Shown in pieces: positions 32,695 through 40,792 of a stretch of 64,000 bases of DNA; positions within the stretch are counted from its first letter, which is position 1; every line of letters starts with the position of its first letter. The stretch comes from Caulobacter sp. RHG1 (lineage in GTDB: Bacteria; Pseudomonadota; Alphaproteobacteria; Caulobacterales; Caulobacteraceae), in contig NZ_SMZP01000005.1 in the NCBI RefSeq assembly GCF_013181195.1, positions 408,887-472,886 on the forward strand. The letters are read 5' to 3'. A program made the translations under genes and the position numbers. The notes under the pieces are model-generated. The model was not told the origin of the DNA. It was given only the letters and a program-made list of their open reading frames with translations, and made no database searches.

Positions 32695-33222
32695 CTAGCG
32701 CGTCCAGAACACGTGGACCTCGTCGTGGGCGGTCTCCACGGTAAAGACCTCCCCGCCGAGTTCGGCATCACGGGCCATGGCGTGATAGTCGATATAGCGG
32801 CGAAGGGCCTCGGGGATCACCATGGTCTCTTCGGTCAGCTCGGCGAAGTAGTCCGACAGCCGGGGATAGACGCCGCGATACTCGTCGAAGGCCCCGCGCG
32901 CCGCCTCCAGGTCGCCGCCGACATGGGCCAGCACCAAGGCCCCGAGACTCCCGCGTTCGCGCAGGAATTCGGCGATCTCCACCACCGCCTCCAGGGGCAT
33001 GGACTCGCCGACCTCCACCCCGCCGAAGTCGTCGTGGTCGTGGATGGCGTATTCCTCCGCGCCCGGCGCGGGCGAGGCGGCCAGCACGGCGGCGACCGCC
33101 GCGCGCACGTCCTCGACGTCGTCGCCGACCTCGATCCAGGCGCCATGCAGGCGGCCCTCGTTGTAGGCGGCCAGGCACGCGACATAGATGCGCGGCTCCA
33201 GGTTTCCAGCGCCCTTTCCCAT
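32695..33222 (-). CDS. ardA: Anti-restriction protein ArdA
   Basis: A 175-residue acidic protein with the ArdA signature: RIYVACLAAYNEGRLHGAWIEV at the start, EYAIHDHDDFGGVEVGE in the centre and DYFAELTEE near the C-terminus. ArdA mimics bent B-form DNA as a dimer and blocks type I restriction-modification enzymes, protecting a conjugative element when it enters a new host as single-stranded then duplex DNA. The abundance of Asp and Glu fits that mimicry. The gene is convergent with the 552-residue gene and divergent from the serine recombinase. Confidence 0.9.
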   Translation of the reverse strand: MGKGAGNLEPRIYVACLAAYNEGRLHGAWIEVGDDVEDVRAAVAAVLAASPAPGAEEYAIHDHDDFGGVEVGESMPLEAVVEIAEFLRERGSLGALVLAHVGGDLEAARGAFDEYRGVYPRLSDYFAELTEETMVIPEALRRYIDYHAMARDAELGGEVFTVETAHDEVHVFWTR

Positions 33223-33474
33223 GGTTCCAACCTCGCTTCAGGGGTTCAGCATGAACCCTTGCCCGTCGGCGAGACCGGGGGTGCAAGCGGAGGCGCCGAC
33301 TTCGCGGGGACCCGGCTGCAGCCCGGCCAAAGGCTGGGCGAAGCTGGGCGGAAGTCGGTCCGAAGCGCGCTGGGGGCGGCGCCCCAAGCGTCCTTTCCCG
33401 GCCGGATCGCCGACGTCCACCGGGACAATGGCGTGCTGGCGCGTCTGTTGAGGTTTGACCTTCAGGACATCCCT

Positions 33475-35193
33475 ATGAGCATCGATCCGACCGCCCCCGC
33501 GCTGTTCAAGGCCGCGCAGTACCTGCGCATGTCGACCGAGAACCAGCGCTATTCGCTTGGCGCCCAGGCCGAAGCGATCGCCGACTATGCAAGGATGCGT
33601 GGCCTGGAGGTGGTCCGAACCTACGCCGACGCCGGCAAAAGCGGCCTGTCTCTAAAGGGACGGGAGGGCCTTCGCGAGCTGCTGGCCGATGTGGCCAGCG
33701 GCGGGGCGGAATTCACCGACATCCTGGTGCTCGACGTCAGTCGGTGGGGCCGCTTCCAGGATCCGGACGAGGCGGGACACTACGAGTACCTCTGCCGCGC
33801 CGCCGGCTTCCGGGTGCATTACTGCGCCGAGGAGTTCGGCGACGCCGACAGTATCGCCGGCTCGATCGTCAAGCACGTCAAGCGCGTCATGGCGCGCGAA
33901 TATGTCCGCGAGTTGTCTGCGCGCATCAAGCTCGCCAAGCGTCGGCGCGCCCAGATGGGACACAGGGTCGGCGGCTGCGTCGGCTTTGGCCTGCGCCGCC
34001 AGGCGACCCACCACAGCGGGGTCGCGCGCGCGGTGATGGAGGCAGGAGAGCGCAAGGCGATCACCTCGGACCACACGAGCGTGGTGCATGGCCCGCCCGA
34101 GGAGATCGCCACGGTCAAGCGCATCTTCCAGCTCTATGTCCGGCGCGGGGGCGGCATCGCCCAGATCGCCAGACGACTGAACGCCGAAGGATGCTCCGGC
34201 CCCGGCGGCATGAGGTGGACGCGCAACCGCGTGCGTAGCGTTCTGGCCTACGAGCCCTATACCGGGCAGATCTTCTACGGAAAGAGCACCCAGTTCCTGA
34301 AGGCCGATGTCCGCCCGGTGCCTCGGGAACACTGGATCCGGTCCCAGACGCTTGAGCCGATCATCAGCCGCGCGACGTTCCGGCGGGCTGCGGCGATGCT
34401 GGACGACATCCCCGCCCATCTGAACGACGAGGAGGTCATCGCCGGCCTGCGCCAGCTTTTGGCCAAGAAGGGTAAGCTCACCATGCGGCTGATCGACGAG
34501 TGTCGCCATCTTCCGTCCGCCACCACGCTGCTCAAGCGCTTCGGCGGCCGGGCCGGCGACATCTACGCACTGGTCGACTACGCGCCGCCGCCACGCACGC
34601 CGATCCGGGTGAGAACCTCGCGGCGTCCTGATCTGGTCGAACGCCTACGAGCCATCCATGCGCAGCATGGCTATGTGTCGGCCGCGATGATCGAGGCCGA
34701 TCCCAACCTGCCCTCGGCCCATACGGTGGCCGCCAATTTCGGGAGCCTGGCAAACGCCTACATCGCCGCTGGCCTGCCCTATCGCCCACGCACCCTCGAG
34801 GCCAGGGCGCCGGACCAGCGTTTCAGCAAGACACGGCCACGCCGCAAGATCCCGATCATCCGCAACGACGACGGCTCGCCTTTCACCGACGCCCAGTTGG
34901 TCGCCGGCCTGAAGACCCTGCTTTCCAGGCACGGTTTCCTCAGCGAGCAGTTGATCGCCGAGCAACCCGACCTGCCGACGGCGAGCTTCTACCGGCTGCG
35001 GTTCGGAAGCCTCCTGGAAGCCTATGCGGCGGCTGGCTACACAGCCGAGCGAGGCGCGCTCCTGAAGGAGACCTTCGCCCGACGGCCGATGCGCGGCACA
35101 TGGCGCGCCCAGGCCGCGGCTTCTGGCCAACTCAGGTCGGAATTGCCAGAGGTCACCGACCTGGCGGGTCGCGCGGCGCATCTCGGGGCCTAG
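33475..35193 (+). CDS. Large serine recombinase with three C-terminal HNH-associated-type repeats
   Basis: A 572-residue recombinase. The resolvase domain (about 10-160) has nucleophile Ser20 in AAQYLRMSTENQRYS plus ILVLDVSRWGRF; a recombinase domain with GFGL, VKRIFQLYVRRGGGIAQIARRLNAEG and RSVLAYEPYTGQIFYG follows (about 165-310). After that lie three copies of a roughly 48-residue unit (about 321-369, 387-435, 475-522), each with a helical Leu-rich start, an LPS/LPT turn and a closing FGSLxxAYxxAG-like motif. These look like the repeat often found beside HNH homing endonucleases and probably bind DNA. Start ATG 33475; the 826-residue open frame upstream is antisense to ardA. Confidence 0.85.
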   Translation: MSIDPTAPALFKAAQYLRMSTENQRYSLGAQAEAIADYARMRGLEVVRTYADAGKSGLSLKGREGLRELLADVASGGAEFTDILVLDVSRWGRFQDPDEAGHYEYLCRAAGFRVHYCAEEFGDADSIAGSIVKHVKRVMAREYVRELSARIKLAKRRRAQMGHRVGGCVGFGLRRQATHHSGVARAVMEAGERKAITSDHTSVVHGPPEEIATVKRIFQLYVRRGGGIAQIARRLNAEGCSGPGGMRWTRNRVRSVLAYEPYTGQIFYGKSTQFLKADVRPVPREHWIRSQTLEPIISRATFRRAAAMLDDIPAHLNDEEVIAGLRQLLAKKGKLTMRLIDECRHLPSATTLLKRFGGRAGDIYALVDYAPPPRTPIRVRTSRRPDLVERLRAIHAQHGYVSAAMIEADPNLPSAHTVAANFGSLANAYIAAGLPYRPRTLEARAPDQRFSKTRPRRKIPIIRNDDGSPFTDAQLVAGLKTLLSRHGFLSEQLIAEQPDLPTASFYRLRFGSLLEAYAAAGYTAERGALLKETFARRPMRGTWRAQAAASGQLRSELPEVTDLAGRAAHLGA

Positions 35194-35862
35194 CGGCGGC
35201 GCGCGCGCAGCGCCGCCTCAAGGAGAGGCCCCGACCCGAGGACCTACAATCGCCACGGCGATCTGGTCATCAAGCTCGAGACCGAACGCGGATTCACGGA
35301 GTGGACCGCCTATGCCGACAGCGACAGCGACGGCCTGTGGTCCAAGCTGGCCTCGGGCTATGGAGCGCCCGATCTGCCTGGCCTCACGACCCTCCTGAAG
35401 TCCACAGCCCAAGCCGTCCAACCGCAGAGCGAACCCTCCGGCGCCTTGGGGGAGGATGACGACAATGATGATGGCGAGAACGACTTCTAGGCCGATGCTT
35501 GGCACGGCCTGGGCCACGACGACGACAGCTCACTGGATCACGACGATGATGATGGGATCGGGCGCGGGTCAGATTCTGACCAGTATGTCTTCACCTTTGG
35601 CGCCGATGGCGCGATGACCTCGGTGGTGGAAATCAAGGAGAACGGCCAGTTGAAGTTCGAGGCGATCGAGCGTGATGAGGGCTACGCGCGGGTCGGCGCC
35701 TTCGTCGTCAAGACCGAATGGGACGCTGGACGTCCGGAATGGACGGTCTACGCCGACGGCAATGGCGATAGCCGATGGACAGAGGTCGCCGAGGTTTACG
35801 GTGTTGTGAACCTTGCAGGCGTGATCAGCCAGATCGAACCTGGATACCTCGGCCTGACCTGA
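35194..35862 (+). pseudogene. Broken gene for a duplicated acidic (calcium-binding-like) repeat protein
   Basis: The frame of the recombinase continues after its TAG, without an ATG, into a recognisable domain (EWTAYADSDSDGLWSKLA...GLTTLLKS), an Asp-rich linker, an in-frame TAG at 35488-35490, another Asp-rich stretch, and a second copy of the same domain (EWTVYADGNGDSRWTEVA...GVISQIEP) ending at 35862. Both copies are in one frame, so this is one former gene whose 5' end is lost and which has a stop between its repeats. An intact-looking 82-residue remnant could still start at ATG 35614. Asp/Asn/Gly-rich loops resemble secreted calcium-binding repeats; function unknown. Confidence 0.65.
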
Positions 35863-36439
35863 GCGTCGCGGTCGCCCCAGGCCTCGGCTCTTCGAGGTTT
35901 GGGGCGGTAGCCATTTCTCACCTCCGAGCGCGCCCGTCCAATATCTCGGGGGAAGATCAGACGGGCCAACCGGGTCGTCGGCCCGCCAGGCGCTAACCCT
36001 GGCTCACCTCCAGAAACTGAACGTTCAGCGCGCGTGTTGAGAAGGCCTCTTCCGCCCCATAACCGCAGAAGCGCGCAGCCCCTCTATTTCGGCACCTTCC
36101 GCGAGGAAAGGAAGCGCGGTGGCTAGGACCGCCGCCGTAGCTAGCTTTCTCATAATGGCGTCCTGGAGCGACTCCACCATGAAGTTTAAGCTGCTGAGGT
36201 TCAGCTTTCCACCCTTCCTGCCGATCTCTGAGCCCGCTTAGCCGGCCAGGGGCGTGCCAATAGCCGCCATTGGCTCGTCACCAAGAAGCGCCATGGACTC
36301 ATTTCACGAGCCCCTTTCAGAGTCGAATTCCGTTCAGATCGCCTTCGCTGTCGGGAAATCAGATGGAGAAATGGGGACGACGCTGGACTGAAGCCCAGCG
36401 TCGTTTTCAGCTATGATGGCGCGGTCTTGTTGGCGAGAC
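35863..36439. other. Gene-poor stretch apart from the small peptide frame
   Basis: Between the broken repeat protein and the interrupted precursor-like gene, both strands contain stops in every frame except the short signal-peptide frame at 36025-36153. Base composition is lower in GC than the chromosome part. Nothing else recognisable. Confidence 0.5.
36025..36153 (-). CDS. Possible small secreted peptide
   Basis: A 42-codon frame with CAGGA eight bases before its ATG. The product starts MRKLATAAVLATALPFLAEG, a textbook signal peptide, followed by a short basic tail of about 22 residues (ending GRKRPSQHAR). It could be a real small exported peptide or the surviving 5' end of a longer secreted protein. 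No other gene is seen in the surrounding 35863-36439. Confidence 0.4.
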   Translation of the reverse strand: MRKLATAAVLATALPFLAEGAEIEGLRASAVMGRKRPSQHAR

Positions 36440-36614
36440 CTAGCACTTGGTCTGGTTGGTGCAGCCGGTGTTCGACGAACCCGAGCAGTCGCCTTGGTTG
36501 ATACAACCATCGTTGAGTTCGTTTTGATTATCGTCGCCGCCGGCGGTCGTTGCGTCGTAGAGCCCCTCCATGGCGATGAGCTCTTCATCGTTCAGGACGA
36601 CTCGACCGTTGACG
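36440..36614 (-). pseudogene. C-terminal part of a RiPP/bacteriocin-like precursor interrupted by an IS element
   Basis: Read on the minus strand from the IS end, an open frame encodes NGRVVLNDEELIAMEGLYD, then ATTAGG, a double-glycine leader ending of the type cut by peptidase-containing exporters, then a 31-residue Asn/Gly-rich tail with Cys at tail positions 11, 17, 25 and 31, Ser at 18, 20 and 21 and Thr at 23, 26 and 29, ending in Lys-Cys-stop (TAG at 36442-36440). The pattern fits a lanthipeptide-like or disulfide-bonded bacteriocin precursor. Beyond the IS, at 37883 onward, the frame continues upstream without a stop for about 35 codons if the IS and one target copy are removed. No modifying enzyme is visible nearby. 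Confidence 0.55.
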
Positions 36615-36673
36615 TGACCCCCTGAAACTCCTCCAGAAATAATTAGAGTCCGCCCCAGGAAAGGGACGGACGA

Positions 36674-36940
36674 ATGAAGCGATCACGGTTCACGGAAGAA
36701 CAGATCATCGGGATCCTGCGCGAGCAGGAGGCGGGCGTGCCGGTGGCGGACCTGTGCCGTAAGCACGGGCTCAGCTCGCCGACCTTCTACAAGTGGAAGG
36801 CCAAGTACGGTGGCCTGGACGTGTCGGAGGCGCGGCGGCTCAAAGCGCTGGAGGACGAGAACGCCAAGCTCAAGCGGATGCTGGCCGACGCCATGCTCGA
36901 CAATGTCGCGCTGAAAGACCTTCTGGGAAAAAAGTGGTGA
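36674..36940 (+). CDS. IS3-family transposase OrfA
   Basis: An 88-residue helix-turn-helix protein beginning [21 protein letters not shown], with [24 protein letters not shown] as the DNA-binding helix and a C-terminal leucine zipper ([21 protein letters not shown]). It binds the IS ends and is fused to OrfB by frameshifting. Stop is TGA at 36938-36940, just after the slippery run. Confidence 0.9.
   Translation: MKRSRFTEEQIIGILREQEAGVPVADLCRKHGLSSPTFYKWKAKYGGLDVSEARRLKALEDENAKLKRMLADAMLDNVALKDLLGKKW
36928..36934 (+). promoter_or_regulatory. Programmed -1 frameshift heptamer A-AAA-AAG
   Basis: In the orfA frame the codons read GGA AAA AAG; slipping back one base enters the orfB frame (GGG AAA AAA GTG). 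The heptamer ends four bases before the orfA stop, the standard place for making the OrfAB transposase in IS3 elements. Confidence 0.75.
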
Positions 36941-37866
36941 CGCCCGCCGCGCATCGGGAGGCTGCAGCCTATCTGCAGTCGGCCTACGAGATGAGCGAGC
37001 GGCGGGCGTGCCGGGTGCTGGGCGTGGATCGGACGAGCGTGCGCTACCAGGCCACGCGGCCCGATGACGGCGTCTTGCGCGAGCGGCTGAAGGCCTTGGC
37101 CCAGGAGCGACGCCGGTTCGGCTATCGCCGGCTGCACGTGCTGCTTAGGCGCGAGGGTCACGCGGTCAACAAGAAGCGGATTCAGCGGCTCTATCGCGAG
37201 GAGAAGCTAACCGTCCGCCGTCGCGGCGGGCGCAAGCGGGCGATCGGCACGCGGCGGCCCCTGGAGGTCCCGCTGGCGCCGAACCAGCGCTGGAGCCTGG
37301 ACTTCGTGTCCGACCAGATGACCGACGGTCGCCGCTTTCGGATCCTGACGGTGATCGACAACTGCACGCGCGAATGCCTGGCCCTGGTGGCCGACACCTC
37401 GCTGTCGGGCCGGCGGGTTGCGCGCGAACTGGACGCCATCATCGCCCAGCGTGGCCGGCGGCCCGACACCATCGTCAGCGACAACGGCACGGAGTACACC
37501 TCCAACGCCATCCTGGCCTGGACCGACGACAGCGGCGTGGGCTGGCACTACATCGCGCCGGGCAAGCCCCAGCAGAACGGCTACAACGAGAGCTTCAACG
37601 GCCGGCTGCGCGACGAACTGCTCAACGAGACCCTGTTCCGATCCTTGCCGCACGCCCGCGCCGTGCTGGAAACCTGGCGGCGCGACTACAACGAGCGGCG
37701 GCCGCACTCCAAGCTCGGCTGGATGACACCCAGGGAGTACGCCAGCGCCTTCTGCGGAGAGGCCGGCCGGCACGCTGCGCAGGCTGATAGCTCCGCGCAC
37801 CGGCCTCTTGCCACCCACCAACACCAAGGCTCAAATCAACCCAGGACTCTCGTTATGGCTGGATGA
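36937..37866 (+). CDS. IS3-family transposase OrfB (DDE integrase core)
   Basis: About 309 residues. An HTH_21-type segment ([18 protein letters not shown]) precedes the DDE core: first Asp in [12 protein letters not shown], second in [12 protein letters not shown], Glu in [16 protein letters not shown]. The protein is chiefly made as an OrfAB fusion; GTG at 36937 (or 36934) could also start it alone, overlapping the orfA stop. No break is visible, so the IS may be active. Confidence 0.9.
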   Translation: MTPAAHREAAAYLQSAYEMSERRACRVLGVDRTSVRYQATRPDDGVLRERLKALAQERRRFGYRRLHVLLRREGHAVNKKRIQRLYREEKLTVRRRGGRKRAIGTRRPLEVPLAPNQRWSLDFVSDQMTDGRRFRILTVIDNCTRECLALVADTSLSGRRVARELDAIIAQRGRRPDTIVSDNGTEYTSNAILAWTDDSGVGWHYIAPGKPQQNGYNESFNGRLRDELLNETLFRSLPHARAVLETWRRDYNERRPHSKLGWMTPREYASAFCGEAGRHAAQADSSAHRPLATHQHQGSNQPRTLVMAG

Positions 37867-37882
37867 GAAATGGGGGTCACGT

Positions 37883-37910
37883 CACCGGCTTCTACCTTGA
37901 GCTTGGCAAT
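37883..37910 (-). pseudogene. Presumed N-terminal side of the IS-split precursor gene
   Basis: On the minus strand, the bases entering the IS read IAKLKVEAGD in the frame that, after removing the IS and one ACGT copy, joins directly to VNGRVVLNDEEL on the other side. The codon at 37910-37908 is ATT where an ATG would be expected, so the true start is uncertain; no stop occurs for about 20 further codons upstream. Confidence 0.4.
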
Positions 37911-37981
37911 CGGCGACCATCGTACGACCCGTCGCGCTGAGTCTGTGGCGAAACGAAGCGCCGTAACGAAGTGCTACGTCG

Positions 37982-38128
37982 GCTCTGTCCCCGGCGCTCA
38001 ACTGCGCCAAGCGCCTGAAGGCCCTGCGATGGCGAACGCTCTACCAAGTCATCTGCGAGGCCTGGACCAAGACCCCCTCAATCTTCAAGATCAATCCGCG
38101 CCATCTCGTTGCGGGGCCACACACCTAA
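37982..38128 (+). pseudogene. Remnant of an IS481-type transposase C-terminus
   Basis: A 48-codon frame ending TAA encodes ALNCAKRLKALRWRTLYQV, then ICEAWTKTPSIFKINPRHL and a final AGPHT. The AKRLKxL...YxxICxxWTxxPxxFxxNPxH pattern is the usual C-terminus of IS481-family transposases. No upstream catalytic part is present. It overlaps the virB11 stop by four bases on the opposite strand, marking the border of the virB module. Confidence 0.6.
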
Positions 38129-39117
38129 GACGCTGAGCTCTCCCGCGCCAAGGGCGTAAAGAGAATTTCGATGACGCGACGGCGCCCGCCTTGGCGCGAT
38201 AGCTGCACGAAGACGTCGACAACGCCCATGACGTATTCAACGACTTCGAAGCGGCCCAGCCCCACGCCGGCCTGCAACGCCATCAGGGCGATCTGATCGC
38301 GCGCGCCCGCCGGCGTGTCGGCATGGACGGTCGTAATCGAGCCTGGGTGACCTGAATTGACGGCGCGGAGAAACTGAAACGCCTCTTTGCCTCGCAATTC
38401 GCCCATGATGATCCGGTCGGGTCGCAGGCGAAGCGCCGCTTGCAGCAGTTCCTCTGGTCCCACCGCGCTCTCGCCCAGGGCGCCACGCACGGCGACCAAG
38501 CCTACGGCGTTGGGATGAACAAGGCGCACTTCCGGCGTGTCCTCAATGACGATGAGCCGCTCGTCCCGCGGCGCTTCCTGCAGCAAGGCGTTCAAGAAGG
38601 TCGTCTTGCCGGTCGATGTGCCGCCGGAAACGACGATCGTCTTGCGGGCCCGCACCGCGCCCCGCAGAAAGTCAGCCACCTTGTGAGCGTCGAGCAACGC
38701 CTGAAGGGCGACGTCGACAGCGCTGGCCTCGTTCAACCCGACCTGTTGAGCGCCCTCGAAAGCCCCGGCCGCTTCATAGTCGTCCAGCATCATATCGGCG
38801 ACGGCATGCTTGCGGATCGCCAGCGCAATCGGTCCGCGCGTGCAAGGCGGAGCGCAAACCTGAACCCGCGAGCCGTCCGGCAGCACGGCGGCCAACAACG
38901 GATGCTCGCGGCTGACGCCCTGGTGGCTCTGAGAAGCGATTTGCCGCGACAAGCGCCACAGCAGGCCCTCATCCAGGGCCGGAACCTCGACCCGCTCCGC
39001 AGGCTTGCCGATCGCCTCGACCCAGAGCTCCCCCGGCCGATTGATCATGATGTCGGTGACATCGTCTCGTTCCAGCCAGCCCGCGATGGGCTCAAGATAG
39101 GTCTTGAGATAGCTCAC
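38125..39117 (-). CDS. virB11: Type IV secretion ATPase VirB11
   Basis: A 330-residue hexameric traffic ATPase. Walker A is SGGTSTGKTTFLNALL (about residues 160-174), the Asp box is RLIVIEDTPEV, Walker B lies in RIIMGELRGKEAFQFL and the His box is GHPGSITTVHADTP. It works at the cytoplasmic base with VirB4 to drive pilus assembly and transport. The start is GTG at 39117, overlapping the virB10 stop. It is the last gene of the minus-strand virB cluster. Confidence 0.93.
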   Translation of the reverse strand: MSYLKTYLEPIAGWLERDDVTDIMINRPGELWVEAIGKPAERVEVPALDEGLLWRLSRQIASQSHQGVSREHPLLAAVLPDGSRVQVCAPPCTRGPIALAIRKHAVADMMLDDYEAAGAFEGAQQVGLNEASAVDVALQALLDAHKVADFLRGAVRARKTIVVSGGTSTGKTTFLNALLQEAPRDERLIVIEDTPEVRLVHPNAVGLVAVRGALGESAVGPEELLQAALRLRPDRIIMGELRGKEAFQFLRAVNSGHPGSITTVHADTPAGARDQIALMALQAGVGLGRFEVVEYVMGVVDVFVQLSRQGGRRRVIEILFTPLARESSAS

Positions 39118-40100
39118 GGGACGGACATTCCGCCAAAGTCGAGATCGCGCATGACGAAAACGGTGATGGCCGCGCCCTTCTTTACGCGCACCGAAGGCTT
39201 GAATTCGCTTTGGGGGGCCAGAACCTGTCCGATGTTGCCCAGAGCTTGGCCGGGATTGCTGACGACCACCGCGCCGTTGCGCGGCTGCGAAGCCAAGGTG
39301 GCGCCGATCTGAAAGGCGGTCTGCAGGGCGATGCCGGAGACCCTCGCCAGGGTATGGTTGTCCACCACCCCCGCAGCGCCGGCTGAACCGACAGCGTCTG
39401 TGGCGGGCGCATTGATGCTGATGGAGACGCCATCGGGCCGAACCAGGCGGCTCCAGTTGATCACCGCACGTCCGCCGGCGGCGCCTTCGCGCACCTCGCC
39501 GATGATCCGGCTGCCTTTGGGAATGAGCACGCGCGTTCCGTCAAATCCGCGAATATCTTCAGAGACGACCGCCCGGACAGGACCCATGCGCGCGCTGTTG
39601 ATCGGGGTCTCGAGGACGGCCGGAATGGTCGCGCCTTGCGGCACCGTGGCGCTTCGGCTTCGAAGCTTGGCGGCGCGCACCGGGCTTTCGACGGGGCCGT
39701 TCTCGACCAGATCGACCACAAGCGCCGGTTCCGAGAGCCGCCCCATGGAGACTGAACGCTCCGGGCCTGGCGGCGCGGGCCGCTCGACGTAGCGGATTTC
39801 CGGGGGCGGCGCCGGCTGGGTCACGTAGCGGATTTCAGGCGCGGGCGGCGGAGGCGGCGGGGGCGGCGGCGGCGGGGGCGCGACGGGAAGGCGAAGGCGC
39901 GGCGCCGGCGCGATCGGCGCGGTCGACGCCACCTCACGCGGTTCTGGATTTCGCCGCCCCTCCAAGAACAGAAACAGTCCGATCGCCAGGACCAAAAGGC
40001 CGATCAGAACGGCGATGGGAGCGCCCGCGCTCGGCAGCGGGACCTGCGGCGCGGCGCCCTGGTCGCGCTCGGCGACGGGTTCGTCGCCGCCGCGCTTCAT
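39114..40100 (-). CDS. virB10: Type IV secretion core protein VirB10
   Basis: A 328-residue inner-to-outer-membrane spanning protein. A cytoplasmic leader, one membrane helix (AVLIGLLVLAIGLFLFLE, about 30-48), a long proline run (PPPPPPPP) in the periplasm, and the conserved VirB10 domain with TVPQGATIPAVLETPINSA and RVLIPKGSRIIGEVREG follow, plus the antenna region before SQPRNGAVVVSNPGQAL. The ATG at 40100 overlaps the virB9 stop by four bases; the longer open frame is rejected. Confidence 0.92.
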   Translation of the reverse strand: MKRGGDEPVAERDQGAAPQVPLPSAGAPIAVLIGLLVLAIGLFLFLEGRRNPEPREVASTAPIAPAPRLRLPVAPPPPPPPPPPPPAPEIRYVTQPAPPPEIRYVERPAPPGPERSVSMGRLSEPALVVDLVENGPVESPVRAAKLRSRSATVPQGATIPAVLETPINSARMGPVRAVVSEDIRGFDGTRVLIPKGSRIIGEVREGAAGGRAVINWSRLVRPDGVSISINAPATDAVGSAGAAGVVDNHTLARVSGIALQTAFQIGATLASQPRNGAVVVSNPGQALGNIGQVLAPQSEFKPSVRVKKGAAITVFVMRDLDFGGMSVP

Positions 40101-40792
40101 GGGCGGCGGACCTTTTTGAGGCGGCGGGACAATCGCGCCTCCTGGGCGCCGCGCCGCAGGACGTACTGCTGCGCGACACCCTCGATCATCAGAGCCCCCT
40201 CGCGCATGGCGCCGTTGATCAAACGCTCCTGCCCGTCGGGGCCGATCGCATAGACCGCCGGCAGAGGTGTGGCCTCGCTCCAAACAAGCGTGGTGGTCTT
40301 GCCGTCATCAGACGCCGTGACCGGACGAAGGCTGCGCGCGCCGCGAAAGGCGTAGAGGGCGCCTTGCGCCTCGTCGGTCGCCAGCATGGTCGCCACGGGC
40401 GCGGGCGGCAGAATCCTGACCAGATAGGGCGTCGTCGCAGGCGCCATGGCCGGATGCAGATCGAAGACATAGGTGCGCGCATCGGTCACCACCGTCAGGT
40501 TGGTGTCTGCCGCGCCTTGCATGGGCTTGATGAACAGCCGGTCGGCCGTCTTGTTGGGCGTGGCTTGCCAAAGCGCGGCGTTGCCGACCGCCACGCTCTG
40601 AATCCGGTCGTCGGTCGCAAATTCGAGCGTCAACTGAAAGCCGAGCGCAACCGTCAGACTGACAACCTGCTCGGTGTCGTAAATCACTGACTGAATGCGG
40701 GGATCGCCGGGGCCGGGACGAGGCGTGACACCAGCCTGGGTCGGGCCAACGGTCACCAGCACAATCATCCAAATGCAGACCGGCCTGATCAT
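40097..40792 (-). CDS. virB9: Type IV secretion core protein VirB9
   Basis: A 231-residue periplasmic/outer-membrane core protein. A signal peptide (VCIWMIVLVTVGPTQAG) is followed by the N-terminal lobe with LTLEFATDDRIQSVAVGNAALWQATP and FIKPMQGAADTNLTVVTD, and a C-terminal lobe with LPAVYAIGPDGQERLINGAM. VirB9 normally pairs with the VirB7 lipoprotein, but no VirB7 gene is visible here. Its start overlaps the virB8 stop. Confidence 0.9.
   Translation of the reverse strand: MIRPVCIWMIVLVTVGPTQAGVTPRPGPGDPRIQSVIYDTEQVVSLTVALGFQLTLEFATDDRIQSVAVGNAALWQATPNKTADRLFIKPMQGAADTNLTVVTDARTYVFDLHPAMAPATTPYLVRILPPAPVATMLATDEAQGALYAFRGARSLRPVTASDDGKTTTLVWSEATPLPAVYAIGPDGQERLINGAMREGALMIEGVAQQYVLRRGAQEARLSRRLKKVRRP

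Larger units (their letters stand above)
36615..37879 (+). mobile_element. IS3-family insertion sequence (IS407-like group)
   Basis: The ends are inverted: TGACCCCC at 36615-36622 and GGGGGTCA at 37872-37879, with weaker similarity inward. orfA and orfB overlap with a -1 frameshift signal, as usual for IS3. A four-base repeat ACGT flanks the GACCCCC core (36612-36615 and 37879-37882); because ACGT is palindromic the exact ends are uncertain by one base. About 1.26 kb, apparently intact. Confidence 0.85.

Noticed and set aside
32713..33474. N-terminal extension of the serine recombinase to 826 residues
   Set aside because: The extension is antisense to ardA; the resolvase domain starts normally a few residues after ATG 33475.
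36334..36588. 84-residue minus-strand frame in the precursor-like region
   Set aside because: It is in a different frame from the Cys-rich peptide, has Ser/Arg/Thr-rich random composition and no ribosome site.
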